From positions 186,001 through 250,000 of the forward strand of contig CAWBME010000006.1 of assembly GCA_963789825.1 (NCBI GenBank): a stretch of 64,000 nt of DNA, written 5' to 3'. The notes beneath the pieces were generated by a model. It was not told the origin of the DNA, ran no database searches, and saw only the letters and a program-made list of their open reading frames with translations. Both the position numbers and the translations under genes were made by a program. The stretch is from PFL42 sp963789825 (lineage in GTDB: Bacteria > Chloroflexota > Anaerolineae > Anaerolineales > E44-bin32). Shown one piece after another: positions 9,696-18,596 of this stretch (position 1 is its first letter; each line of letters opens with the position of its first letter).

Positions 9696-10937
9696 CTAGA
9701 ACCCGTATCGATCAGCGAAAGCAACCAGCGCCTCTTCAAACACGCTCATGGGGGCGGAAACGACACCAGCGCCGACCTGCCCAACCCCTGGATCCTTGTG
9801 AGCAACGCCCGTGTTCACCCGCGGAGTGATCTGCTTTTCCACTACCTTGCGGATATCGATTCCGGTGGGGGTGCCGCGGAAATCAAGGTAGGGGATGGTG
9901 AAGTGTTTGTGCTCGGCATAGGTGATTTCGTACATGTCGAGGGTCGTATTGATGGCGTCTTTGGGCACACCGCCGATGAAGGTGACCAGAGCGGGGGCGG
10001 TGGCCATGGCAAAACCACCGATTCCGGCCGTTTCGGTGATGACGCTGTCACCGATGTCGCGGCAGGCGTCGGATTCGCTGAAGCCGGGGAAGTAGAGCGC
10101 TTTCACGATCGGGGATTGCGCTGTGAACCATCGATCCCCCAAGCCACTGACCTTGATGCCAAAATCCGTGCCGTTGCGAGCCATGATGGTGACGATCGTG
10201 CTGCCTTCCACGTTGTGACCGGCAGCCGTCATGGACTTGCAGCCGGCCATCACGGGATTCAGGATGCTCAAAGCATTCTCGCCGAGAAACTTCGTCACTT
10301 CAAAGGCGATGGCGCTGTCCTTGGCGGTCTTGGCAATGTAGGGGGCCAATTGAGTCGTCCACAACACGGAGGCGGCGTCCAGGCGATTATGCCCGTCATC
10401 GCCCATATGAAGTGCCTTGGAGATGATGGCTCGGATGTCGACGCCGCCGATGGCTTCCAAAGCGGCCTTGAGCGTTGGACCCAGCACGGATTCCATCCAG
10501 CGCAGTCGATCCAATACCTCCTGGCTGTAGGCTCCCATGCGCAGGACCTTGCCGCGACCTTCATTGAGATTGGAGAAGCACCTGATCTTGTGAGTGGTGT
10601 TTTCAACAACATAGACCAGCATGGAGGATGAAATCACGCCGGCCATCGGGCCGGCGCACATGTGTTCGTGGCAAGGCGAGAACTCGATCTTGCCCGACTT
10701 GAGCAACTTCTCGGCCTCTTCGCCATTCTTGGCTCTGCCTTCGAAGATCAAGGCGCCCATCATGGCGCCTCTCATCGGCCCGGCCATCCGCTCCCAGGTG
10801 ACCGGGGGACCGGCGTGGAGCAGCAGGTCTTCGCGCATCCCGGGCACCACGTCCATCGCCTTGGCCATGGTGACCGCGATGGGCCGCGCTTCCATTATGC
10901 GCTGGGTGGCCTCGGTGTTTGCTCGTTCAATATCCAT
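9696..10937 (-). CDS. DUF1116 protein (YlbE/AllG-like oxamate carbamoyltransferase subunit)
   Basis: About 413 residues of the DUF1116 (YlbE) family, intact. Recognisable segments are LLHAGPPVTWERMAGPMRGA near the N-terminus, CHEHMCAGPMAGV and NGTDFGIKVSGLGDRW. In Escherichia coli the homologue is encoded with fdrA and the DUF2877 gene, and the three together are linked to oxamate carbamoyltransferase activity in anaerobic allantoin use. The start at 10937 is preferred over 11030 because GGAGG sits five bases upstream and the protein then begins like known members. It lies downstream of fdrA on the same strand. Confidence 0.9.
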   Translation of the reverse strand: MDIERANTEATQRIMEARPIAVTMAKAMDVVPGMREDLLLHAGPPVTWERMAGPMRGAMMGALIFEGRAKNGEEAEKLLKSGKIEFSPCHEHMCAGPMAGVISSSMLVYVVENTTHKIRCFSNLNEGRGKVLRMGAYSQEVLDRLRWMESVLGPTLKAALEAIGGVDIRAIISKALHMGDDGHNRLDAASVLWTTQLAPYIAKTAKDSAIAFEVTKFLGENALSILNPVMAGCKSMTAAGHNVEGSTIVTIMARNGTDFGIKVSGLGDRWFTAQSPIVKALYFPGFSESDACRDIGDSVITETAGIGGFAMATAPALVTFIGGVPKDAINTTLDMYEITYAEHKHFTIPYLDFRGTPTGIDIRKVVEKQITPRVNTGVAHKDPGVGQVGAGVVSAPMSVFEEALVAFADRYGF

Positions 10938-11046
10938 GAATGCCTCCAAGTCATTTGCCCGGGTCGCCGCATCTCTCGCAGGTGTGTCTTCCAGGCCTCC
11001 CTCCACGGACTGCATTGGACCTGGTTCCATTCATGCCTGGCAACAC

Positions 11047-12774
11047 CTACCCTTGTCGCATTCGCTCCAGGATCTTCATCAATCTCTCGTTGCCGCCCGC
11101 CGGTGGTTTCCAATCGACATGAACCACCTGTGCGCCCTGTTCTGTCAGGCTTTCGGCGAACGACTCCAGACCGACGTTGATGCCTGCCAAAGGTTGTTTC
11201 AGGCTCGCCAGGTCAACCGGTTTCAACGAAGGGACGGGTAGAGGCTCGATGGTACGCTCAATGGCCTGAAGCAACCGACCCACGTGGCGAGCTGCCGCAT
11301 CGTTGCTGGTTTCGACCCTGGCGCCCGCCTCCTTGAGCATCTGGATTTGGCCGTCCATCCCTTGAGGGTCCCCATCCGTGCCGCAGACGATGGCCACGAC
11401 CTCCAGGTGCCTGCCGGCGTCCCTGGCGGCCTTGATGCCCGCAGCGATCGCCGGAGCCAGCTCGCTCGCCGGATCCTCGTGTGCGCCGTAACCCAGGACG
11501 ACGTCCAGCAGGATGACGGCAACCTCCGGGTCTGCGGCTTCCTTCTCGAGACGGCGAATCCGCAGATCATTGTCCAACATCGGATGCAGGCGGCCGACGG
11601 TGAATTCATCTTCACCAAGGTCAATCACCGTGTGCTCTCGGCTGACAAGGGAGTCCTCCAGCGCGTGCCGCTTATCCAACGGAGCATTCGAGTGCACGAC
11701 AGGAAGATAGTCCTTCAAGATCAACAGAGCCTCATACTGCAGCGTGCCGCCCGAGAAGAGACCCCGCAAGTAGCGCTGGCCCGGGGCGAACCGTGAGACA
11801 TCGGGTCTCTTGGCAAGATCCTCCGGCGGCGTGATCAGATGGATGGCCAGTTCCGCCGCCTCATCGAAGGTTGTCGCAAAGAAGATGTTGTCCACTCTGC
11901 GCGAGGCAGCGGGGTAGCCGATGAAGTTGACCACCACGGGCTTGCCAGCCGAACGCGCAGCCCTGACCAGTTCATCGGCCACACTGGGTGACGGCGGCTT
12001 GGACACCAGCAGGATCACCTTGGCATCCGGGTCGCGCGCCATCAAGTCAAGCCCCTGCCGGGCGGTGATCGCGTTGACGGCTTCAGAGAGATCGCGTCCA
12101 CCGGTGCCCAGGGCATGGGTAATGCCGCTGCCCATCTGATGAATTCGCACGGTGACCTGCTGCAGGCCCGTCCCGGAGGCAGCCACGACTCCGATTGCCC
12201 CCTTGCTGACCTTGTTGGCAAAACCCAGGCCGATGCCATTCACGATTGCCGTGCCGCAATCCGGCCCCATCACCAGCAGCCCCTTCTCGGCGGCTTGCTG
12301 CTTCAGGGAGATCTCATCTGCCAGCGTGACATTGTCGCTATAGAGAAACACATGCTTGTTGAGTTCCAGCGCCTGCCTCGCCACCCCGGCGGCGTATCGC
12401 CCCGGGACGGAGATCAGCACCCAGTTGGCATGGGGCAACATCTGCGCGGCGGTCCCCACGTCGTGGGGGCGGTAGTCCTTCTCCCCTCCGGTGGTGCGGC
12501 GGGAGGACACCAGCTCATCGACCCTGCTGAGGGCCGCCTGCGCCGCGGCTTCTGTGTCGCCAACGACCACGATCACGAGGTCATCCGGCCCCGCGGCCGC
12601 AGCTTCGTCCACTAGCATGTTGCTTTGCGCCAGCACTTCCTTGTTGGCGCTTGTGCCCATCACCACCCCGGCGTCCTTGATGCCGGGGAGTTCTGACAGG
12701 GAGCGCTGCAACCTCATGAGGACTACCGAGTCGTAGTACGCGCCTGAGCGGACTTCCACCTTGGTGATTGTCAT
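11047..12774 (-). CDS. fdrA: FdrA family protein (acyl-CoA synthetase-like; oxamate carbamoyltransferase subunit)
   Basis: A complete 575-residue FdrA. It has an N-terminal FdrA-specific region (SGAYYDSVVLMRLQRSL) followed by succinyl-CoA-synthetase-like domains: a CoA-binding Rossmann segment (MGPDCGTAIVNGIGLGFAN, near residue 165) and a ligase segment. The family does not make a known CoA thioester; in E. coli it is grouped with DUF1116 and DUF2877 proteins as a carbamoyltransferase acting on oxamate. The ATG at 12774 overlaps the stop of the amidohydrolase gene (ATGA), so both are translationally coupled. No carbamate kinase, the usual fourth partner, is seen in the window. Confidence 0.92.
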   Translation of the reverse strand: MTITKVEVRSGAYYDSVVLMRLQRSLSELPGIKDAGVVMGTSANKEVLAQSNMLVDEAAAAGPDDLVIVVVGDTEAAAQAALSRVDELVSSRRTTGGEKDYRPHDVGTAAQMLPHANWVLISVPGRYAAGVARQALELNKHVFLYSDNVTLADEISLKQQAAEKGLLVMGPDCGTAIVNGIGLGFANKVSKGAIGVVAASGTGLQQVTVRIHQMGSGITHALGTGGRDLSEAVNAITARQGLDLMARDPDAKVILLVSKPPSPSVADELVRAARSAGKPVVVNFIGYPAASRRVDNIFFATTFDEAAELAIHLITPPEDLAKRPDVSRFAPGQRYLRGLFSGGTLQYEALLILKDYLPVVHSNAPLDKRHALEDSLVSREHTVIDLGEDEFTVGRLHPMLDNDLRIRRLEKEAADPEVAVILLDVVLGYGAHEDPASELAPAIAAGIKAARDAGRHLEVVAIVCGTDGDPQGMDGQIQMLKEAGARVETSNDAAARHVGRLLQAIERTIEPLPVPSLKPVDLASLKQPLAGINVGLESFAESLTEQGAQVVHVDWKPPAGGNERLMKILERMRQG

Positions 12775-13715
12775 AGGGGGTTCTTCCTATGGGCTCTGCC
12801 GGTGCGTCCCGTGTGCATTGGCTGAGGCCCTATCGAGGGAATCGTCTCCCTGGGTCGAATCTTGACCTTGCTTCTTTCAGAATTCTCCTCGTAGAGCCTC
12901 AGGTTGCGATCTTCCAGGTGGTCGAAGTTCTGTAGGTTCTTGCTGCCCCATGTGATGTAGCGCAACGGATCCGGGTCCAGCTTGGCGGAGACGATCTCCT
13001 CGGTGCCGCGAGCTTGCGCCAATCGCCAGGCGATGGGGGACACGATCATGCTATGACCGAAACCGAAATTGCCGCAAGCATCCTGCCCCACGAGATTGCT
13101 GGCGACCACATAGACATGGTTATCGTACGCCCGCGCGGCATTGGTGATGTACCAGATGTCATAGCTGCGCTGTAGGGCGGAAGGCCGAGCGATCACCTCG
13201 GCCCCCTTAATCGCCATCAACCGCGAAAGCTCGGGGAAGTCGCCATCGTAGCAGATCATCATGCCGATGCTTCCCAGGTCGGTCTCGAACACATCCGCCC
13301 GGGTACCCACTTCGACCCAGCCGCCGCCATCGCGACGTTCCCAAGGTGCCGGGTGCGTCTTGTCGTAGATACCCGTGATCCCGCCGTCCGGGTTGATCAG
13401 AATCGCCGAGTTCCAGACCTGTCCTTTCACTTCCCCGCGGCGATATGACGGCCATACCACATAGACCCCCAGGCGCCGCGCGGCCGCCTGGATCTTGTGC
13501 GTGATCTCCCCTGGAGCCGTATCGACCAGGTCCCACAACTCTTCCGCAGTGAGACCCGTCTCATAGCCTGTGGTCACTGTCTCCGGGAAGACAACCAGTT
13601 CTGCTTGATGTTCCCGAGCTGCCTTCTCCAGCCACAACACCCCTTTGTCGACATTCGCTTCCACATGGTTGGGTGTAATGGCGATCTGCACACAAGCCGC
13701 AACAAACTCCTTCAC
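12771..13715 (-). CDS. Carbon-nitrogen hydrolase (nitrilase superfamily)
   Basis: A 314-residue nitrilase-fold enzyme with the complete catalytic triad: Glu45 (VVFPET), Lys119 (YDKTHP) and Cys155 (MMICYDGDFPE). Members hydrolyse amides, nitriles or N-carbamoyl compounds in the cytoplasm. The insertion and the sequence after the Cys resemble aliphatic amidase or N-carbamoyl amidohydrolase branches, but the substrate cannot be read from sequence. The gene overlaps fdrA and follows the CoA-transferase, so it probably opens an amide or releases ammonia and CO2 from a carbamoylated intermediate of the pathway. Confidence 0.92.
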   Translation of the reverse strand: MKEFVAACVQIAITPNHVEANVDKGVLWLEKAAREHQAELVVFPETVTTGYETGLTAEELWDLVDTAPGEITHKIQAAARRLGVYVVWPSYRRGEVKGQVWNSAILINPDGGITGIYDKTHPAPWERRDGGGWVEVGTRADVFETDLGSIGMMICYDGDFPELSRLMAIKGAEVIARPSALQRSYDIWYITNAARAYDNHVYVVASNLVGQDACGNFGFGHSMIVSPIAWRLAQARGTEEIVSAKLDPDPLRYITWGSKNLQNFDHLEDRNLRLYEENSERSKVKIRPRETIPSIGPQPMHTGRTGRAHRKNPL

Positions 13716-13889
13716 CGTGGGCCTCCGACAGTCGTGCGGCTGGCAGCCGCAGACAGACGAGCATTGATGACAGGGGGCCGGCGCTGAAGCATGCCCCTAC
13801 TCAGGCGGGAGATTCGTTCGGAACGAGAGCAATCCGTGACGACGCAGGGACTACCTCCTGGAACGCGATTGTGAGTCAGGAGCAGCATC
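13716..13889. other. Gap inside the operon
   Basis: 174 bases between the CoA-transferase stop and the amidohydrolase start. I see no coding signal, no strong hairpin and no clear promoter, so the downstream genes are probably read from the common upstream promoter. Confidence 0.5.
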
Positions 13890-15099
13890 CTAGATGGCGC
13901 CCTGCTCTCGCAGAAGCGAAACTTCCTCAGGAGAGTACTGTAGTAGCTCCACGAGCACCTGCTCCGTGTGCTCTCCCAGAAGAGGAGGCGGGCGGCGTAC
14001 TTGCGCCGGCGTCTGGGAGAGCTTGTAGGGAAAGCCGGTGAGGCGCAGCGAACCAGTAGTGGGATGCTCCGCAACGAGGATCAAGTCTCGGGCTTGGGCT
14101 TGAGGATTCTCCAGGGCCTCCGGGATGGTGTTGATTGACCCGCAAGGCAGGTCCACCTGCCTCAGTTCCTCAAGCCAGTCCTGCAGCATCGCGTGTCACG
14201 AACACCTCGCTGAGCACTTCGGCAAGGGCTTCTCGATTGGCCAAGCGAGCGCGGTTCGTTGCGAAACGGGGATCTTTACCCAGCTCCACGTGCCCGATCA
14301 TCTGGCACAGCGTTTCCCACTGTCTGTCGTTGGCCGTTCCCAGCACGAACCAGCGATCGCGCGCGCGAAAAGACCCGTAGGGAGTGAGATTGGGATGATC
14401 ATTGCCGAAACGGCGCGGGACCGACCCTCCAATGAGATAGTTGGAAGCGACGTTGGCCAGGAGGGCGACATGTGTATCAAGCAGCCCCATGTCAACCCAT
14501 TGACCCTCCCCTGTACGATCGCGGGCGCGCAGTGCGGCGAGAATCGCCGTCGCGGAGAACATCCCGGTTGCGATGTCAACGATGGAGATCCCCACCTTCG
14601 AAGGCGGTCCATCTATCGGCCCGGTAATGCTCATCAGGCCCCCCTCGGCCTGGAGGACCGCATCATAGCCGGGGCGATCCGCGAGGGGACCGGTGCGGCC
14701 GTAGCCGCTGATCGAACAGCAAATCAGACGCGGGTTCAGGCTGTGCAAGGTCTCATAGCCCAAACCCAGCTTGCCCAGATCGCCGGTGCGGAAGTTCTCA
14801 ACAAGCACGTCGGAGATACGCACCAGCCGCCGGAGGATTTCCTGTCCGGCGGCGCTCTTCAGATTGACGGTGACGCTCAGCTTGTTGCGGTTCGCGGAGA
14901 TGAAGTAGGCGGATTCTCCCGGATATGGACCATGCGGTTCACCGATAAAAGGAGGCCCCCAACTTCGGCTCTCATCCCCGGATCCGGGGAGCTCCACCTT
15001 GATCACCTCCGCACCCAGGTCCCCCAGCATCATCGTACAGTAGGGGCCTGCGAGGGCACGCGAGACATCCAAGACTCGAAGGTTCTCCAGCGACAGCAA
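13890..15099 (-). CDS. CaiB/BaiF family CoA-transferase, one frameshift
   Basis: Formyl-CoA-transferase-type (class III) enzyme in two frames joining at about 14180. The first 300 residues have LDVSRALAGPYCTMMLGDLGAEVIKVE at the N-terminus and the catalytic Asp in the ENFRTGDLGKLGLGY to GYDAVLQAEGG region; the last 90 residues (DLPCGSINTIPEALENPQA) close the fold. It moves CoA between carboxylic acids. The start is a TTG at 15099 with GGAGAG six bases upstream. It is the first clear gene after the operon promoter at 15382-15410. Confidence 0.88.
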
Positions 15100-15179
15100 T
15101 GTCCGCTCTCCGTTTCGAGGGTGCCAGCATCACTCTGGAAGGCTGTCGTCGATCTTCAGCTACCTGGGCTTGGGGCAGT

Positions 15180-15372
15180 CTACGCCTCGTGGACGAATAG
15201 CGTCTCGCCGATCCGGAACTCCAGGGTCGCGCCAGAGCTAGGTCCGGCTTGGCATCGCATGGCCCAGAGGCGGGGCTTCGGGTGCGAGTGCACCGCGCGC
15301 ACGCTTGACCCGCAACACGCGCATAGGGTTCAGAGCGCAGGATATGAACCTCCTCGTGGGACCGCACATAGA
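15180..15372 (-). other. Possible small broken gene ahead of the CoA-transferase
   Basis: On the minus strand one frame ends with a protein-like C-terminus (GATLEFRIGETLFVHEA, stop at 15180) and reads back through PKPRLWAMRCQ to an upstream stop; the better translation start (after GGAGG near 15350) is in another frame. It could be the first small gene of the operon split by a frameshift, about 60 residues. I do not recognise a family, and chance coding cannot be excluded. Confidence 0.3.
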
Positions 15373-15381
15373 GGACAACCT

Positions 15382-15410
15382 AGTATATTCAGCTTGACGC
15401 GGCAAAGCAA
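15382..15410 (-). promoter_or_regulatory. Sigma70-type promoter of the catabolic operon
   Basis: On the minus strand TTGCTT (15405-15410) and TATACT (15382-15387) are separated by exactly 17 bases. Transcription would start near 15375 and run into the CoA-transferase and the following genes. Confidence 0.6.
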
Positions 15411-16022
15411 CATGATAAACCGATCTTCGGTTCCTGTTGAGACATGATTGGAGGACCAGCCAGGTGTGAGGGAATGGCCGGAACGCGGCATGGTGGTCGA
15501 AGGGTTCGGCCAAATCGCCTGTCAGTTGCCCAGCGCCTCAAAGACGCTCAGCGCCACCGCTTGAAGCAACTACGACACGGCGCCGACCTTCTCGGCCAAG
15601 GAAGCCATCCGGGGGGACGGCTGGCCTGGAGGCCGGGACAGACCAACCGGTGGGCCCACCGGGAGGTGGTTCCGCTCCGTCTTCATTTCTCACACCACGC
15701 GTCAGCATCGGCCCGGGGTGTTGGCCGGTGCGCAGTGTAGCCTAGCTCGAAGCGGCATCTGCACCGGCAGACACCTTGGCAGTCTGGCGTACGCAAAAGT
15801 CCGTCTGTCCGGCCCGGGCAAGCCCCGCACGTCGGGCCACGCCCCAAGCAGACCAAGCCGCGAAGCAGATGCACTGCGACTATAATCCGCTCCTGCAGCC
15901 AGCTGCACAGCAGGTGACAGGCTGGTGCGACACCAGCGAAGCATCGTGCGATCGGCCACCGCCATCGGGGCAGGGGCGGAGCACCTCTTGCGGGGCGCGT
16001 CACAAGGCCGCCACAAAGAGGT
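15411..16022. other. Divergent intergenic region
   Basis: About 610 bases between the minus-strand operon promoter and the plus-strand DUF2877 gene. No open frame here looks like a protein. A TATAAT at 15881-15886 on the plus strand could be the -10 of a DUF2877 promoter, but no matching -35 is visible. A regulator site could lie here, though I can point to no clear palindrome. Confidence 0.4.
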
Positions 16023-17000
16023 GTGACCTCACGCGGGGTGTTTGTCCAGACAGGCCGGGGTTGGCTGTTCCTTTCGGCCGAGGTGAACCGCGGTCCTCTG
16101 ACGGTCAATATCTGTGGTGATGGCTCCTGGCTGTCCGTCGTGGAGCACGACACGACCGTTGTCGTTGAGCCGTTGGCTCTGCGGTTGCTGCCGTCTGGCT
16201 GGACAGCCGATCTCGATCAGGCCCAGGTATGGCGTGCGCCTGGTCGCGGCGCAATGGCAGATCGTGCTGAGACGCAACGCCGCAGAATCGCCCGCTTGAG
16301 TACGCGCATCCCGCAACCAGTATCGGCCGAGTGGATGGGATGCTTGGCAGGGTGGATTGCCCAAGGCTTGCCGCAGGCTGAGCGCCCGGTACACCCGCAG
16401 GCTGATCGCTGTGCTTCTCTCGTTCGAGCAATCGCCGGGGGCGACACGGCCGAATGCTCGTCATTGATGGAGGGTCTTCTGGGCTGGGGCCGAGGACTGA
16501 CCCCGTCCGGAGACGACTGCCTCATCGGAGTGCTTCTGGCGCTCTCGCGTGGAGGCCAGGAATCGCAGGTTGCGGAGTCCATCCTCGAGGCGGCGGGCGA
16601 AGTCGTGGCTCAGAAGGCCGACGAACGAACCACGTCAATCAGCGCCAGCCTGCTGACCTGCGCCGCTCAGGGCGAGGCCGATGAGCGCCTGATCGCCCTG
16701 GTGGACCATGTGCAGACGGGTATGCCCGGCGAAGCTGAGGCGCTGGCGGCGGTGTCGGACTGGGGGGCCAGTTCCGGTTGGGATGCGCTCGCCGGTATTG
16801 GCGTCACGTTGTGCCGCCTTCTCTCGATCCCCGCCATACGTTCTGTTGGGCGTCCACCGCAGCCGACCGTAGCGGCGCAGCAGGTTTCCGCCGAGCCTGT
16901 CTCCAGCCCGGCGGCAACCTTTCTACAGGGAAAGTGTCGGGAGCTCGCGAGCGCCGGCAGTCCAGCTACCGGTGCTACAATCCGCCGCCAACGTGCCGTC
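16023..17000 (+). CDS. DUF2877 protein (YlbF/AllH-like oxamate carbamoyltransferase subunit)
   Basis: The first 270 or so residues match the DUF2877 family, including the signature GWGRGLTPSGDDCLIG near residue 160. In E. coli this protein is the third partner of FdrA and DUF1116. It is placed divergently from the fdrA operon, which still links it to the same pathway. No stop codon separates it from the MFS gene: the frame continues through a low-complexity stretch straight into the MFS ATG at 17001, so the true end is unclear. It could be a real fusion, or a stop lost to an indel near 16830-16990. Start GTG at 16023 is uncertain. Confidence 0.8.
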
Positions 17001-18212
17001 ATGACATTCCTGCGTGCGCTCCATCATCGACCCTTTGCGCTGCTGTGGACCGGTCAAACCATATCGCGCCTGGGCGATTCGCTGTATCGGATCGCGTTGG
17101 CCTGGTGGGTGCTGGAGGAGACCGGCTCGGCGGAGGCCATGGGCACCGTGCTGCTGTTCTCCTTCGCCCCGATGCTGCTCTTCCTGCTGGTGGGTGGGGT
17201 GGTCGTCGATCGCCTGCCGCGGCTGCGCGTGATGTTCGCCGCCGACCTGCTCAACGGCGCGGTCGTCGGAGTGGTGGCCTACCTGGCGGCCACCGGGCGG
17301 CTCCAGGTGGTGCATGTGTATGCGGCCAGCGCCGTCTTCGGGATGGCCGAGGCCTTCTTCTTTCCAGCTTACAACGCCTCGATCCCCCAGATCGTGCCGG
17401 CCGAGTCCCTGCCCAGCGCCAACTCCCTGACCAGCCTCTCGTGGCAGCTCTCCTCCGTCGTCGGCCCGGCGCTGGGCGCAACCATCGTTGCCACGGCCGG
17501 AGTGCCGGCTGCCTTCGCCTTGGATGCGGCCTCCTTTCTGGTGTCGGCGATGTTCCTGGTGCCTATCCTGGGTGTGTTGGCCGCGCCGCGCCGAAGCGGG
17601 GCAAGCTCCACCGGGCTGGCTGATCTGCGCCAAGGGCTGGGACTGGTGCTCTCCAAGCCGTGGCTATGGGTGAGCATCGGGGTCTTCGCCTTCATCAATG
17701 TCACCGATAGCGGGCCGCGCAACGTGGCGCTGCCCTTCCTGATCCACGACCAGCTCGGGCTGGAGGTGAACGCGCTGGGGATCGTCAGCGGGATCACCGC
17801 CGCCGGTTCGGTGCTCAGCGCGATCTACCTGGGCCGCAAGAAGCGGCTGCGACGGCGTGGGCTGCTCGCCTATGGCGGGGTGATCGTGGGCGGGCTGATG
17901 CTGATGGTCTACGGCCTGGCTCCCAGCCTGGAATGGCTGGCGGCGGCAGCCGTCATCTATGGCATGGCGTTCTCGGCCACCGGCCTGGTGTGGACCAACA
18001 CCCTCCAGGAGTTGGTCCCGACAGAGGCACTGGGACGGGTGTCGAGCATCGATGCCCTGGGTTCGTTCGTGCTGATGCCACTGGGGTTCTACGCCGCCGG
18101 CGTGCTCACCGACCGCTACGGCGCCTCCCTTGCCTTCCTGGTGGGCGGTGCAGCCACCATTGCCCTGGCGCTGTTGGCCCTCTCCCATCCTGCCGTTCGC
18201 AGCTTGGACTGA
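17001..18212 (+). CDS. MFS transporter (MFS_3/enterobactin-exporter-like)
   Basis: A 403-residue twelve-helix major facilitator. It starts FLRALHHRPFALLWTGQTIS, a standard opening of the MFS_3 (EntS-like) group, and has the loop-2 motif GGVVVDRLPRLRVM. Members export siderophores, drugs or metabolites using the proton gradient. ATG 17001 is in frame with the upstream DUF2877 gene, so as written the two form one 729-residue open frame; the sequence just before the ATG does not look like protein. Whether it exports a product of the neighbouring pathway is not known. Confidence 0.85.
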   Translation: MTFLRALHHRPFALLWTGQTISRLGDSLYRIALAWWVLEETGSAEAMGTVLLFSFAPMLLFLLVGGVVVDRLPRLRVMFAADLLNGAVVGVVAYLAATGRLQVVHVYAASAVFGMAEAFFFPAYNASIPQIVPAESLPSANSLTSLSWQLSSVVGPALGATIVATAGVPAAFALDAASFLVSAMFLVPILGVLAAPRRSGASSTGLADLRQGLGLVLSKPWLWVSIGVFAFINVTDSGPRNVALPFLIHDQLGLEVNALGIVSGITAAGSVLSAIYLGRKKRLRRRGLLAYGGVIVGGLMLMVYGLAPSLEWLAAAAVIYGMAFSATGLVWTNTLQELVPTEALGRVSSIDALGSFVLMPLGFYAAGVLTDRYGASLAFLVGGAATIALALLALSHPAVRSLD

Positions 18213-18524
18213 TATCCGCCGGCTTTGGTCAGGCTGGGCCGGCCCGGCCCGGCCCGTCACTCCGTGGGCCACGCCGGCATCCAGGAGGTGCGCGCAGCGG
18301 CCCCGCCTCGCGCGCCTGGCCTCCCGATTCGCTCGGCTCATTCCGGCGTAGGGCAGAGGGGGGAGATCGCCCGCCGCCCTCGGCCAGGCTGAGCACAGGC
18401 TGCGCCGTCACTGCCGGGTGGGGGGGAGACCAACGTACCAGCCCCGCTTGGACTCGAGCCCCGGCCCGCGCTTCCCCGTGCGGCGCGGCGGGATCCCTGC
18501 GCCGGGGGAGGGGAGCGTTGCGGC
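18213..18524. other. Intergenic region before the microcompartment operon
   Basis: Just over 300 GC-rich bases with a run of GGCCC units near 18236-18260. I see no gene. The GC-rich run could act as a weak transcription stop after the MFS gene. Confidence 0.4.
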
Positions 18525-18553
18525 TTGACATTGCCGAGCACTTGCCCTATCAT
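18525..18553 (+). promoter_or_regulatory. Sigma70-type promoter for the microcompartment operon
   Basis: A consensus TTGACA (18525-18530) and TATCAT (18548-18553) are separated by 17 bases. Transcription would start near 18560, about 37 bases before the GntR gene. This is the best promoter in the window. Confidence 0.75.
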
Positions 18554-18557
18554 CATA

Positions 18558-18569
18558 ATGTAATGACAT
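18558..18569. promoter_or_regulatory. Putative GntR operator
   Basis: A perfect inverted repeat ATGT-AATG-ACAT lies right on the predicted transcription start. It has the size and position of a GntR/HutC-family operator, so the GntR protein encoded next could repress its own operon here. Confidence 0.45.
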
Positions 18570-18596
18570 CATGCCAGGAGGCGCCAGAGAGGCCGC

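Noticed and set aside
15444..15740. Possible plus-strand gene between the two divergent transcription units
   Set aside because: Composition is Arg/His-rich with no recognisable motif and no ribosome binding site that stands out.
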